39,539 bases of DNA from an uncultured Lachnospiraceae bacterium (GTDB lineage: Bacteria > Bacillota > Clostridia > Lachnospirales > Lachnospiraceae), in contig CAMVRS010000012.1 of NCBI GenBank assembly GCA_947169935.1, forward strand, positions 1 to 39,539, in the 5' to 3' direction. Of the stretch, positions 1 to 8,139 are shown piece by piece; the stretch's first letter is position 1, and each line of letters opens with the position of its first letter. The translations under genes were made by a program, and so were the position numbers. The notes below the pieces were generated by a model. The model was not told the origin of the DNA. It saw nothing but the letters and a program-made list of their open reading frames with translations, and ran no database searches.

Positions 1-613
1 CTTTTGTTTGAATATTCTCACTAATTATAGATATACATTTAATCCCCAATGCCTGTATTCGTCCTCCACCTGAAGCAACTATTTTTCCATCTGAATTATA
101 CGCAACAGAATTTGTGGTAACATCAATCCCATCATTATAATTATTTCTTACAATCATAATGTGACTAGATGAATCAAACAACCAAGACGGCAACGTATAT
201 TCAGCAAGAATCTCTATAGCATGATCCATATCAACATAAAACCTATTTGAGGGCCATTTCTCTGAATAGACAGCCGATATTTCAGGGTAGTCATCTATAT
301 CCTCGGTTTTCAGTCCACCTATAACCATTCGTATAATGGGTAAACATATTATTCCAGCGAATATAAGAATACACCCCAAAATAATCAATGGTATCAAAAC
401 TCCGGATTTTGACTTACTCGTCTTCGTATAGTTTTGTATCTGAGATTGGGTTGCTTGGTTAAAATATTGCGATTGTCCAGCGTTACTATTCACATTGCCA
501 TACACTTGTTGATTCTGAGGGTTATTCATATTGGGAGCAACTATGGCACTCCCGCAATTCGTACAAAATTGAGAATCATCCGGTATTTCTTTTCCACATT
601 TTCTGCAAAACAT
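1..613 (-). CDS. Zinc-ribbon single-pass membrane protein, C-terminus cut by window edge
   Basis: The reading frame is open from an ATG at 613 to base 1, giving 204 codons with no stop, so the C-terminus lies outside the window. The N-terminus has a zinc-ribbon motif of two CxxC pairs (MFCRKCGKEI, then FCTNCGS). A Gln/Asn-rich linker and one membrane segment (about residues 70-92, VLIPLIILGCILIFAGIIC) follow, then a domain presumably outside the membrane that I do not recognise. A GGAG sits about 12 nt upstream of the ATG. The architecture (zinc_ribbon_2, linker, TM, extracytoplasmic domain) is common in Clostridia and usually of unknown function. It shares the N-terminal ribbon with the next gene and with the genes at 27317 and 29169. 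Confidence is high that this is a gene and low for any role. Confidence 0.8.
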   Translation of the reverse strand, partial: MFCRKCGKEIPDDSQFCTNCGSAIVAPNMNNPQNQQVYGNVNSNAGQSQYFNQATQSQIQNYTKTSKSKSGVLIPLIILGCILIFAGIICLPIIRMVIGGLKTEDIDDYPEISAVYSEKWPSNRFYVDMDHAIEILAEYTLPSWLFDSSSHIMIVRNNYNDGIDVTTNSVAYNSDGKIVASGGGRIQALGIKCISIISENIQTK

Positions 614-709
614 AATTCCACTCTCCATTCTTCTTTTAATCGGGTGTTAACTATATAAAGCTATAGATATTGTATTAGCATTCTCCAGATATGCAGTATC
701 TATTCAGTT

Positions 710-2638
710 TTAAAAACTGTCTATACTTGTAATTACAATATCACCATTCTTTTCTTCCATATATAACTGAATCCTCTTTTTATCTGGTTTTGTCAAACCA
801 AGCAGTTCAGATTCCAGTTCTTGTACAGCATCCGGCATGACATACATATAATAATCCAATTCCAACATATATAGGAGTGAATTTTTTCCTGCCTGCGCAT
901 AAAGATTATACTCCGTCTTGTGTTTATCCATATAATCTCCTAAATGTCTATCTGCTATATTTTGCATTGATAAACCATTATCACTTTCAAATACATCTAT
1001 CATGCCTGCCTGCGACTCCACAGATATCACAGCTTTGATTTTATTACCATCCCACACGACCTCTATAATATCATAATCCTGAAAACTCAGTTTTATAAAC
1101 ACCTGCGCTAACGAGTCAACTTTTGTTTTACATGTGTAATTATCTAAATCATCATAATCCAATGCCCAATTATATCTATTAGAAAATGATCCAAATTTCT
1201 GAAAATCAATGGAAAACCCTCTAGCAATAACATCACGAACATAATCTATATCTATTCGTTTTACAAAATCATTACCAGATAATGCACTACCATTATCTGT
1301 TATCTTTATTAAAGTATCGTAATCAAAATTACGAATTGAATCCATAAAGCTAATTGCAATATCATTTGCCTTGGTTAGTGGCAATACTCTCTCTTCCGCT
1401 TCTGTTAGCTTGCTATAATTCTTAACATTTTTCTTTTGCTCCGTCGACAAAGCATCATATTTATTCCTGATATCTTTTAATACCTGCAAGTCGCTAGAAT
1501 TTAATTTTTCAATATCTCTTATAGTATCTATGTCATTTTCGACCGATTCAATAATGGCTGCTTCAAAAGAAGATTCCGCTGCGATAAGTACTTCATAATT
1601 TGAAATCTTTTTCTTACACTTATCAGTCAATGCATCATATGATTCTCTAGCAACTTTCAGCTGCTTTTCACTATTTATTGTAATATCACCAAGATTATCT
1701 ATATTATCTTTAACATTTTTTATACTTTCTTTTTCATCTGCAGATAAAAATACATTTTTGCCGAAATAATTAATACCCTTGGATAATACTATAATTGCAA
1801 CTATAGCAATCACAGTTCCTAGTATTATCTTTTTTGTAGTTTTGCTTATTACATTATTGACAGGATCCTGACCTTTTAATATTACTTCGAGCTCTTTAAT
1901 CTGATCCGCTGAACGCCATGTTTCTTCATCTTTGTACATACACTTCGTATCAGCAGTAAACTTCCTTTCCTTAAAAAGGTCTGTTAATTGTACAACACTA
2001 TAAGGACCTTCCTTTTGCCCGCTACTTTCAATAAACCATACTGCTGGAAATTCTTTTACATTATTCTTGACTTTTTCTCTAATTCGTTCATGTACATTAT
2101 TGAATGAAATATTCTTATTTATAGCTTGTTCTACGTTAGAAGTATTTGAATTCCCCGAATGATTAATTAACCTATCCAAAAGAAGATAAAGCACCCCAGC
2201 AACCATTATAACCGTTGAGAATAATAATACAGCAAATCCACTCCCACGTGAAATATACTCTGAGTATTCAATATCATTAAACACACACAGTTTCCAAATA
2301 GAAAACGCTGTTGTTAAACCCGCAAAAATCAACATTGGAACCCTTAAGTTAAATAGTATCAACAAGCCTGTAATAGCAATAAGACCCGCTAAAATTTTGC
2401 CATCACCGCCTTCAATCAAAGCCTTTTCAATCCACAATGCTTTTACATATGGCAAAAAAAGGCTAAATATCATCAGAGCACACCCGCCCAATGCTACCCA
2501 TCTTGCTATTTTAGAACTTAATTGTGCAGAATTTCCGCTCTGTTTATTCGTCACATCAATTTCACTGAGTTTACATCCACACTTGGCACAAAAGATTGCA
2601 TCATCATTTAATTCTGCACCACACTTTAAACACTTCAT
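710..2638 (-). CDS. Large zinc-ribbon, GYF-like, multi-pass membrane protein
   Basis: A 642-residue protein with a good site (TAGGAGGATAGT) before the ATG. In order: a zinc ribbon at residues 1-25 (MKCLKCGAEL, FCAKCGCKL); three or four hydrophobic segments at about 45-155; a GYF_2/DUF4339-like segment at about 200-250 (VWFIESSGQKEGPYSVVQL and a later TW); a further TM at about 270-290. Two copies of a Firmicute surface-protein repeat of the form YDALT..-KK.-NY..L..AE follow at about 330-420 (YDALTDKCKKKISNYEVL and YDALSTEQKKNVKNYSKL). The C-terminal region of about 220 residues is unrecognised. It lies 75 nt downstream of the riboswitch-controlled HTH gene on the same strand and may be read with it, although I cannot exclude a promoter in the gap. 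Its function is unknown; an envelope-anchored or sensory role is a guess. Confidence 0.85.
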   Translation of the reverse strand: MKCLKCGAELNDDAIFCAKCGCKLSEIDVTNKQSGNSAQLSSKIARWVALGGCALMIFSLFLPYVKALWIEKALIEGGDGKILAGLIAITGLLILFNLRVPMLIFAGLTTAFSIWKLCVFNDIEYSEYISRGSGFAVLLFSTVIMVAGVLYLLLDRLINHSGNSNTSNVEQAINKNISFNNVHERIREKVKNNVKEFPAVWFIESSGQKEGPYSVVQLTDLFKERKFTADTKCMYKDEETWRSADQIKELEVILKGQDPVNNVISKTTKKIILGTVIAIVAIIVLSKGINYFGKNVFLSADEKESIKNVKDNIDNLGDITINSEKQLKVARESYDALTDKCKKKISNYEVLIAAESSFEAAIIESVENDIDTIRDIEKLNSSDLQVLKDIRNKYDALSTEQKKNVKNYSKLTEAEERVLPLTKANDIAISFMDSIRNFDYDTLIKITDNGSALSGNDFVKRIDIDYVRDVIARGFSIDFQKFGSFSNRYNWALDYDDLDNYTCKTKVDSLAQVFIKLSFQDYDIIEVVWDGNKIKAVISVESQAGMIDVFESDNGLSMQNIADRHLGDYMDKHKTEYNLYAQAGKNSLLYMLELDYYMYVMPDAVQELESELLGLTKPDKKRIQLYMEEKNGDIVITSIDSF

Positions 2639-2713
2639 ATACTATCCTCCTACGTTTCTCTATCCATTTACGCTATTTGTATACACATGACAATCTTAAT
2701 GCATTAACTCTTA

Positions 2714-2920
2714 TTACTCTTCTTTCTTCTTCCGCCAATTCCTATACTGCCCAGTCGTTATTCTGCCATCTACCGGCCGTTCCACATCAACCGGTATCGC
2801 CCAGCATGTTCCAAACTTGGTCACTCCCGGTAATATCCCATCCTCACACATCTTCTGTACCCGCCTTGTAGTCAATCCCCATTTCTCCGCAGTCTCCTGT
2901 ACTGTTGCGTATCCTTCCAT
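2714..2920 (-). CDS. Small excisionase/MerR-like helix-turn-helix protein
   Basis: A 68-residue protein starting MEGYATVQET. It matches the short excisionase-like HTH proteins common in Clostridia: a helix-turn-helix at about residues 5-30 (TVQETAEKWGLTTRRVQKMC), then a wing with the typical GVTKFGTCWAIPVDVERP. I chose the ATG at 2920 because AGAGG lies 5 nt before it; an in-frame GTG two codons upstream overlaps that site. It is the first gene after a c-di-GMP-I riboswitch and an intrinsic terminator, so its expression is probably set by transcription read-through. Relatives act as recombination directionality factors or small regulators. No integrase is visible here, so calling it a true Xis is inference. 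Confidence 0.85.
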   Translation of the reverse strand: MEGYATVQETAEKWGLTTRRVQKMCEDGILPGVTKFGTCWAIPVDVERPVDGRITTGQYRNWRKKKEE

Positions 2921-2943
2921 AAACACCTCTTTCTTTCATAAAC

Positions 2944-2970
2944 AAAAAAGCATCTGATTCTGCCAGATGC
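2944..2970 (-). terminator. Intrinsic terminator of the riboswitch expression platform
   Basis: On the minus strand, GCATCTG (2970-2964) and CAGATGC (2956-2950) form a perfect 7-bp stem with a 7-nt loop, followed at once by six T (2949-2944). It lies between the aptamer and the HTH gene's ribosome site. This is the standard layout of a transcription-control riboswitch. Confidence 0.85.
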
Positions 2971-2973
2971 TCC

Positions 2974-3048
2974 TATCCAAACTGCAACTGGCTGCCATGT
3001 TAAAGGCCCTATAGCTTTGTGTCGCAGGGTTTCCCCTGTTTTACCTAA
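2974..3048 (-). promoter_or_regulatory. Cyclic di-GMP-I (GEMM-I) riboswitch aptamer
   Basis: The minus-strand RNA shows the c-di-GMP-I signature. P2 is CAGGG (3038-3034), a GAAA tetraloop, then CCCTG (3029-3025). The conserved core GACACAAAGC (3023-3014) follows, then TATAGGGCC, and the 3' block ATGGCAGCCAGTTGC. Clostridial members typically have ACACAAAGCTA where the Vibrio type has ACGCAAAGCC. A weak, wobble-rich P1 can be drawn between TATTTAGG and TTTGGATA. The aptamer follows a consensus promoter and precedes an intrinsic terminator and an HTH gene. Whether the ligand turns the gene on or off cannot be settled by eye. Family knowledge: GEMM-I binds c-di-GMP, and examples occur in mobile elements, including a Clostridioides phage. 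Confidence 0.88.
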
Positions 3049-3081
3049 ATATGTTATTTTTATTCCACTCAACTATCTAAT

Positions 3082-3110
3082 ATTATATTCATTCGACCGC
3101 ACATTGTCAA
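3082..3110 (-). promoter_or_regulatory. Consensus sigma-A promoter for the riboswitch transcript
   Basis: On the minus strand a perfect -35 TTGACA (3110-3105), a 17-nt spacer and a perfect -10 TATAAT (3087-3082). The transcript should begin near 3075, about 25 nt before the aptamer. A fully consensus promoter implies strong constitutive initiation, leaving control to the riboswitch. Confidence 0.88.
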
Positions 3111-3122
3111 GTATTATTAGGC

Positions 3123-3150
3123 AAAAAGGGGCCGCTTTTAGGCAAGCCCC
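3123..3150 (-). terminator. Terminator at the end of the transfer operon
   Basis: Minus-strand GGGGC (3150-3146) pairs with GCCCC (3132-3128) and is followed by TTTTT (3127-3123). The hairpin includes the stop codon of the coupling-protein gene, so it closes the transfer transcript and insulates the riboswitch promoter just downstream. Confidence 0.7.
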
Positions 3151-5489
3151 ATCTGTTTTATGAAATCCTTTATCTCCTCCACATCCGAATCCTTGTTGAA
3201 CAGCCCTTTTATATCCCCTTCACCATACCCTGACATGATAAGAGGCTTTAAATATCTTACCTGCATATTGGAGAAACCGTCATTGATAAGGCTGCGTACC
3301 ACCCTGCAGCGTTCATGATATCCCGGATCTTTGCTGCTGTCTGCCTTGGGATCAGTCTTAAACTCATCCAGGCTTATCCTCTGCATCATGTTTTGTTTCT
3401 CACGGTACTTCTCGGCATTTTCATCAAGCTTCTGCCTCTCCTTTACGGATAAAACTATGTTCTCAGGCTTTGCATCCATCTTTATGGCTTCATGGTATGC
3501 CAGAGCCTCATCAACAGTGATGTGCTTTATCTCCTCTCCCATGGCTGCAAGACGCTTAGCTTCTACTCTTGCCTTATCACCGCATAAGAATACCGGTGTT
3601 ATATCCTCACGCTTTTCTTTCCTTGCTGCCTGGCGGCGCTTTGGATCATAGGGCTTGTGCTTTCGGCATAAGAGCTTTACAAAGTCCGTCCGCTCCATCC
3701 GGCACTTGGTCTGATACAGCGGCTGCGCTCCCTTTACCACGATGGCACACTCCCCGTCCTTTTTCATGGCAAAGATATCCTCTGCCGATAACAGGCTCTT
3801 CTGCATGACATCCTCAGTCTTTGAACTCGATCCCTTATGGTCTATCGAATCGGATTCACTCGCCTTATGTATCGTCTGTGTCCCGAAATGCTTTGACAGA
3901 TACTCACATGAATCCATATCGGGGGCTCCTAAAATATCTATGATCGAACAGTTACCAATAAGGTCCTTATCCATATCGAACTTCGGGAACTTACGTTTAA
4001 GCTGGATAAGGTTCTGCACGATTATCACTGCGCTCATGTTACGGCTCCTCATTGTGGATAACTTTTCCACAAATGAATCCGGCAAGGTTACATTGGCAAA
4101 CTCATCCATAAGGAAAGTCAGATGTTGCGGCAAGGTCTCATGAAGCTCCGGATCTATTGCTGTCAGATGGTACAGCTCATCAAAATACAATGAGTACACC
4201 ATTGACGGTATCCAGTCGTAATATCTCTTATCCTCACTGGTCACTATGAACAGTATCCTCTTTCCGGTGGGTGCTTCCCTGCAGGGCTTTGAATACCCGA
4301 AACTCTTTGCTATCTGTATCTCATCCTCGGATAGGAGGTCTATGACACATTCAAGCTTCATGTAGCGGCAGTGTGCATCAAGGGATGCCACTATGGATGA
4401 AGTGGTCTCAGCCGCACCGTTATAATACTTTTCAATAGCAACATATCCCGGAAAATCGGATTCCATATGCTTTTCATTCTTCCAGTAGTTCTGGGCTTTC
4501 TTTGCTATATCCAGTATCCCGCCTTCCCGGTTGTCTATGGATCCGTCCTTATTCGTATATACGCATGTGGCATCCAAAAGCTTAACAAATGTCTTCCAGT
4601 TCTGATCCTCCTTCGGATAGTAATAATGGATCAGATAGATTATACTGGTCAGCAGCACTTCAGCCGACTGCTCAAAGAACTGGTCGCTGCTCCCGTTCTC
4701 TTCGGGTGGTGTGGTGGCTTTCATAAGGATGCCTGCTATGCTCATGATATCCGATTCATTTCTTATATACTCAAACGGGTTAAAGTGTATGCTCATTGGC
4801 ATGCCGTCCTCGGATTCCACGTTCATGACCATGACCTCATATCCGTTATCTTCAAAATATTGCCCGGTCTGCTTATACAGCTCCCCCTTCGGATCCGTGA
4901 CCAGGAAGTTTCCGCAGAGCTGGGATAACATGGGTCTTGCCAGACGAAATGACTTACCGGAACCGGGAGGGCCTACCACCAGCATGTTAAGGTTGGATGT
5001 ACGCTCGTTTAAGATTGACAGATATACATCCTCCGCTATCCAGTAATTTGCCGTATTCACACTAAGCGTATGCCCCAGGTGCACATCCCCGGTATTGACC
5101 TCAACTATGTTCTTATCATCATGGTTGGCGAAGAGCTTCGTGAACTCCTTTGCATCCCCCCACTTTGCCTTTCCGAACTCCTCACCGGCAAAGGGATGCT
5201 CTATCTTTGTTATGATAACGATATATGCCATGGACCATGCCAGTACAAAGCTTAGAACGAACTTTACCGTAAAGGGTGTCACGCCTACTATGAAGTTATG
5301 CTGCTCTATGATGAAATATTCGAAATTACTGATGAACTCATCCAGGGTGTTTCCTTCCACCCATACCGCACCGATTAAGAACCCTATATAGGCACATATG
5401 ACGGTGCCTGCGCCGTATGCCAGGAGCGTTTCCTTCATGCTCCTGGTATGCTTTTTTACCGGGCTCTCCCTTGCAAATATATCTGCCAT
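3138..5489 (-). CDS. VirD4/TraG-type conjugative coupling protein (T4CP)
   Basis: 783 residues. Two N-terminal membrane segments (about 20-45 and 73-95) precede the ATPase domain. Walker A is GPPGSGKS at 173-180 and Walker B is LTFLMDE at 457-463. The context VTDPKGELY after Walker A is typical of TraG/VirD4. A charged, Lys-rich C-terminal extension of roughly 150 residues follows the ATPase core. The start has AAGAGGAGG 5 nt upstream. Coupling proteins are hexameric inner-membrane ATPases that hand the relaxase-DNA complex to the T4SS channel. It is the last gene of the transfer operon, directly after a PcfB-like gene, the usual PcfB-PcfC pairing in Gram-positive systems. Confidence 0.95.
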   Translation of the reverse strand: MADIFARESPVKKHTRSMKETLLAYGAGTVICAYIGFLIGAVWVEGNTLDEFISNFEYFIIEQHNFIVGVTPFTVKFVLSFVLAWSMAYIVIITKIEHPFAGEEFGKAKWGDAKEFTKLFANHDDKNIVEVNTGDVHLGHTLSVNTANYWIAEDVYLSILNERTSNLNMLVVGPPGSGKSFRLARPMLSQLCGNFLVTDPKGELYKQTGQYFEDNGYEVMVMNVESEDGMPMSIHFNPFEYIRNESDIMSIAGILMKATTPPEENGSSDQFFEQSAEVLLTSIIYLIHYYYPKEDQNWKTFVKLLDATCVYTNKDGSIDNREGGILDIAKKAQNYWKNEKHMESDFPGYVAIEKYYNGAAETTSSIVASLDAHCRYMKLECVIDLLSEDEIQIAKSFGYSKPCREAPTGKRILFIVTSEDKRYYDWIPSMVYSLYFDELYHLTAIDPELHETLPQHLTFLMDEFANVTLPDSFVEKLSTMRSRNMSAVIIVQNLIQLKRKFPKFDMDKDLIGNCSIIDILGAPDMDSCEYLSKHFGTQTIHKASESDSIDHKGSSSKTEDVMQKSLLSAEDIFAMKKDGECAIVVKGAQPLYQTKCRMERTDFVKLLCRKHKPYDPKRRQAARKEKREDITPVFLCGDKARVEAKRLAAMGEEIKHITVDEALAYHEAIKMDAKPENIVLSVKERQKLDENAEKYREKQNMMQRISLDEFKTDPKADSSKDPGYHERCRVVRSLINDGFSNMQVRYLKPLIMSGYGEGDIKGLFNKDSDVEEIKDFIKQMGLA

Positions 5490-5553
5490 CTGATCCTCCT
5501 CTTAGCGTTAATGCCGGGGCAGCGCAGGCCCCGGCACACATATCTCCTATCCC

Positions 5554-7008
5554 TTATCCTCTCTTTGCCGGCTTTGCTGCGGTCCGCTCAGGGCTCTGTT
5601 CCTTGCCCTTTCCTTCAATGGACTTCATGATATCCTCTCCACTGATAGTCTTTGTCCTGCCGTCAGCACTCTTATACTTATACTCGGCATCCGAGCATAT
5701 GCTCACCCTTGCCTTCTCATCATCCATGCCGATCAGCGTTATACCCTCTACAAGGCCGCCGTCCAGCTCAAGGGAGAGCTTCCTCTCCTCATCCGACATG
5801 ACACGCTCAGAGGGCACTTCCAGTGTCTTATAGAAGCTCCGCATATATCCCTGTCTCTGCTGCGCATCCTTCCTGGCCTCTTCAATAACGGCTTTTGCCT
5901 CCTCAGATATATCCTGCCCGCCTTCCTCACGGGCTGTAGTAAAATTTCTATCCGATATCCGGACATATTCCTTAAGATCATCCTCACTCTTATGTACCGT
6001 TACCTGCTGGTCTTTAAGCATCCCTGCATCTGCCAGTATCTCATTTAACATCTTATCCCAGGCATCACCTGAGACCCCCTTATCGGATACCGTCTTCAGT
6101 GCCCGGCCGCTAAGGGGATCGGATATCTCATAGAGGGAATATACCAGCCCCTTATCATCCAGCTCAAAATTCCTCTTTATTGTGAGCATCTGCCCCTCCC
6201 CGGCTTTCTGGCTGTATAAAAGCGTGCCGGATTCCGGTATGAGGGCCTTATCACGCACCGGCTTTAAGCATTCATCCACCTTACACTTCCTTACCATGCC
6301 GCAGCTCTGTGCCATTTCCATGGCACGCTCAGGATCATTTAATAGCTCCGTTCCTTCCGCCTGCTTAAGATATTCAGTGAAATCGAGCCTGTTGCCATGC
6401 TCCATCTTCTCCTTGGATTCCGATAAGAGTCCGTTGTTCTGGCTCTTTGCCTCTTCAAGGGCTTCGATCTGTTCTTTAAGCTCCTCCTTTTCCTTATCGG
6501 TCTCTGCATTATCCAGCCTGCTCTTTGTCTCATCCAGCTTTTTATCGTACTCCTTATCCTGTGCCTCTTCTCTTTCTATCCTTCTGCGCATGAAAGCTTT
6601 TATCTGCTCATCATGTATGCCGAAATCCTGGGCAGGCACAGCTACGGGGATATAGTCATCGTTTGGGTTAAGATCGGGCATTACGCAGTATCTTAAGTTG
6701 TTCTTCCTGCAGTAGTATTCGAAGGGGCTTATCATACCCTTTCCCTTTATGTCAGGATCATGAGTTATATCTATCGTCTCTTCGAATACCTCCTTTGGGA
6801 ACTCGAGTATCGGAGCCATGCCCTCGCTCACCTCCTGGATCTTCTGCCAGGAACAGCTCCCGGGCTTATCCAGCCACTTCTTATGGTTCCATTCCCCCAA
6901 TGCCTTTATGGCACTCACCATGGCTGCTATCATGGCTTTCGTTCCTTTTAAGAGGTAATATGCCCCCTTATACTCAAGATCTATCACCTGTGCTATCTCA
7001 TCTGCCAT
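5554..7008 (-). CDS. PcfB/DUF3801-like conjugation protein with long C-terminal extension
   Basis: 484 residues, with AGGAGG before the ATG. The first ~135 residues follow the plan of DUF3801/PcfB proteins: an N-terminal helix (LEYKGAYYLLKGTKAMIAAM), a middle part, then a segment like FEYYCRKNNLRYCVMPDL ending in a short basic helix (MRRRIEREEA). A highly charged coiled-coil stretch covers about 140-200. The remaining ~280 residues are not recognised and are absent from classical PcfB (around 150 residues). PcfB proteins are thought to assist the coupling protein, and the gene sits 64 nt upstream of the T4CP gene. The family call is by resemblance only and is moderate. Confidence 0.6.
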   Translation of the reverse strand: MADEIAQVIDLEYKGAYYLLKGTKAMIAAMVSAIKALGEWNHKKWLDKPGSCSWQKIQEVSEGMAPILEFPKEVFEETIDITHDPDIKGKGMISPFEYYCRKNNLRYCVMPDLNPNDDYIPVAVPAQDFGIHDEQIKAFMRRRIEREEAQDKEYDKKLDETKSRLDNAETDKEKEELKEQIEALEEAKSQNNGLLSESKEKMEHGNRLDFTEYLKQAEGTELLNDPERAMEMAQSCGMVRKCKVDECLKPVRDKALIPESGTLLYSQKAGEGQMLTIKRNFELDDKGLVYSLYEISDPLSGRALKTVSDKGVSGDAWDKMLNEILADAGMLKDQQVTVHKSEDDLKEYVRISDRNFTTAREEGGQDISEEAKAVIEEARKDAQQRQGYMRSFYKTLEVPSERVMSDEERKLSLELDGGLVEGITLIGMDDEKARVSICSDAEYKYKSADGRTKTISGEDIMKSIEGKGKEQSPERTAAKPAKRG

Positions 7009-7083
7009 CTTTTGATCCTCCTTTGTTCTGTTATCGTTTTAAAGTTCATCTTATCCTTTTGCCTCATCAGGATATCCCTCATG

Positions 7084-8139
7084 TCAGAGCCCGGCCGCGT
7101 TCATGATGGCACTGATGACCACCGTTATCAGTACCACGATAAACGTAAGGGTTAAGAACATCGTGATAAGGTGCGGCAGCATAAGGCTTGCCAGAGTATA
7201 TACGACGCTCTTTATGTGCGACATGGGGTTTAGCAACTCCGTTATCACCCTGACCACTCCGCTGTTGCCGTCATTTAATGCATCACCCGTAGACTTATCA
7301 GATCCTATCCCCCGCTCTATCTCTGCCTTGGCCCTTAACATGTTTGATACGGCTGCCTTGTTCGCCGCCATCCTGGTCTCCCTGGATATGGGCTTTTTTG
7401 TCGGCTCCCTGGTGCCGCTCATGGCGGGATCCATCTTCTTTACGGTCTTTACATCCGTTCCCGGTCGGTCCATGGAAGATGCATCATCACCGTTATCAGC
7501 ATCATATGCGCTGTTCTGTGCCTGGGACACTGTACTGTTATCGGAACTGAAACCTCCGGTGCCGGATATATTCCCGCTATCTCCCATGCCGGGGATATTC
7601 CCCATGGTACCGTTTGCTGATACTCCCGAGCTCACTGCACTGCTCTGGGATGCACCGCCCTTCTTACCCGGGATGATCAGCGGTGCGGGCTTACGCATGA
7701 TAAGGCTCTTTACCTGCTTTTTGATCCTATCAGGCTTATATCCCTTATGCCCCGGGTTCTTATATCCTCTCACCCCCCTCTGTGATCTTCGGCCGTCTCT
7801 GCGCTGTCCGTAGCCCTGGGCATATCTCTGACCATAACCCTGAGCGGATCCCTGAGCGAATCCTCTTTCGCGGCTGCCGGCTTCATGTGTGCCTGCCTTT
7901 GATCCTCTCCTGCCTGTCCCGGTCTGCTTATCCTGCTTAAGAAACTCAAGTGACTGCGGCAGCATCCCATGTCTTTCGTGCTCATAATGAAAATCCCGGC
8001 CGTCATCTTCATCATCATCCCGGCCTTTTTCAACAAAGCGCGTCACTTCACCTGCCGCAAAGCCGATCTTCGGATCCCTGAACGTGATCCCTTCAACAAA
8101 CTTTGCTCCATCATCTTTAAACCCCATATCCGCCTCCAT
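7084..8139 (-). CDS. Basic cytoplasmic protein with C-terminal membrane tail (T4SS-associated)
   Basis: 351 residues, overlapping the 3' end of virB4 by 23 nt, which suggests translational coupling. The first ~95 residues are acidic/charged. Next is a Gly/Gln/Tyr/Arg-rich tract with repeats (YGQRYAQGYGQRRDGRR), then a basic segment, a Ser/Gly-rich linker and a final hydrophobic stretch (about 315-348) forming one or two membrane helices. The protein ends right after the membrane segment. In related Firmicute elements the gene after virB4 often encodes a membrane-anchored peptidoglycan hydrolase with this cytoplasmic-basic-TM layout. Here no hydrolase domain follows, so it is either a different protein or one lacking its catalytic half. 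I do not recognise a defined family. Confidence 0.7.
   Translation of the reverse strand: MEADMGFKDDGAKFVEGITFRDPKIGFAAGEVTRFVEKGRDDDEDDGRDFHYEHERHGMLPQSLEFLKQDKQTGTGRRGSKAGTHEAGSRERGFAQGSAQGYGQRYAQGYGQRRDGRRSQRGVRGYKNPGHKGYKPDRIKKQVKSLIMRKPAPLIIPGKKGGASQSSAVSSGVSANGTMGNIPGMGDSGNISGTGGFSSDNSTVSQAQNSAYDADNGDDASSMDRPGTDVKTVKKMDPAMSGTREPTKKPISRETRMAANKAAVSNMLRAKAEIERGIGSDKSTGDALNDGNSGVVRVITELLNPMSHIKSVVYTLASLMLPHLITMFLTLTFIVVLITVVISAIMNAAGL

Noticed and set aside
434-658. 74-codon plus-strand frame
   Set aside because: It is antisense to the zinc-ribbon protein gene at 1-613, whose Cys motifs, ribosome site and membrane segment are convincing.
2872-3072. 66-codon minus-strand frame upstream of the HTH gene
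   Set aside because: It lies entirely over the riboswitch aptamer and terminator, has no ribosome site and is Arg/Trp-rich; the RNA explains the sequence better.
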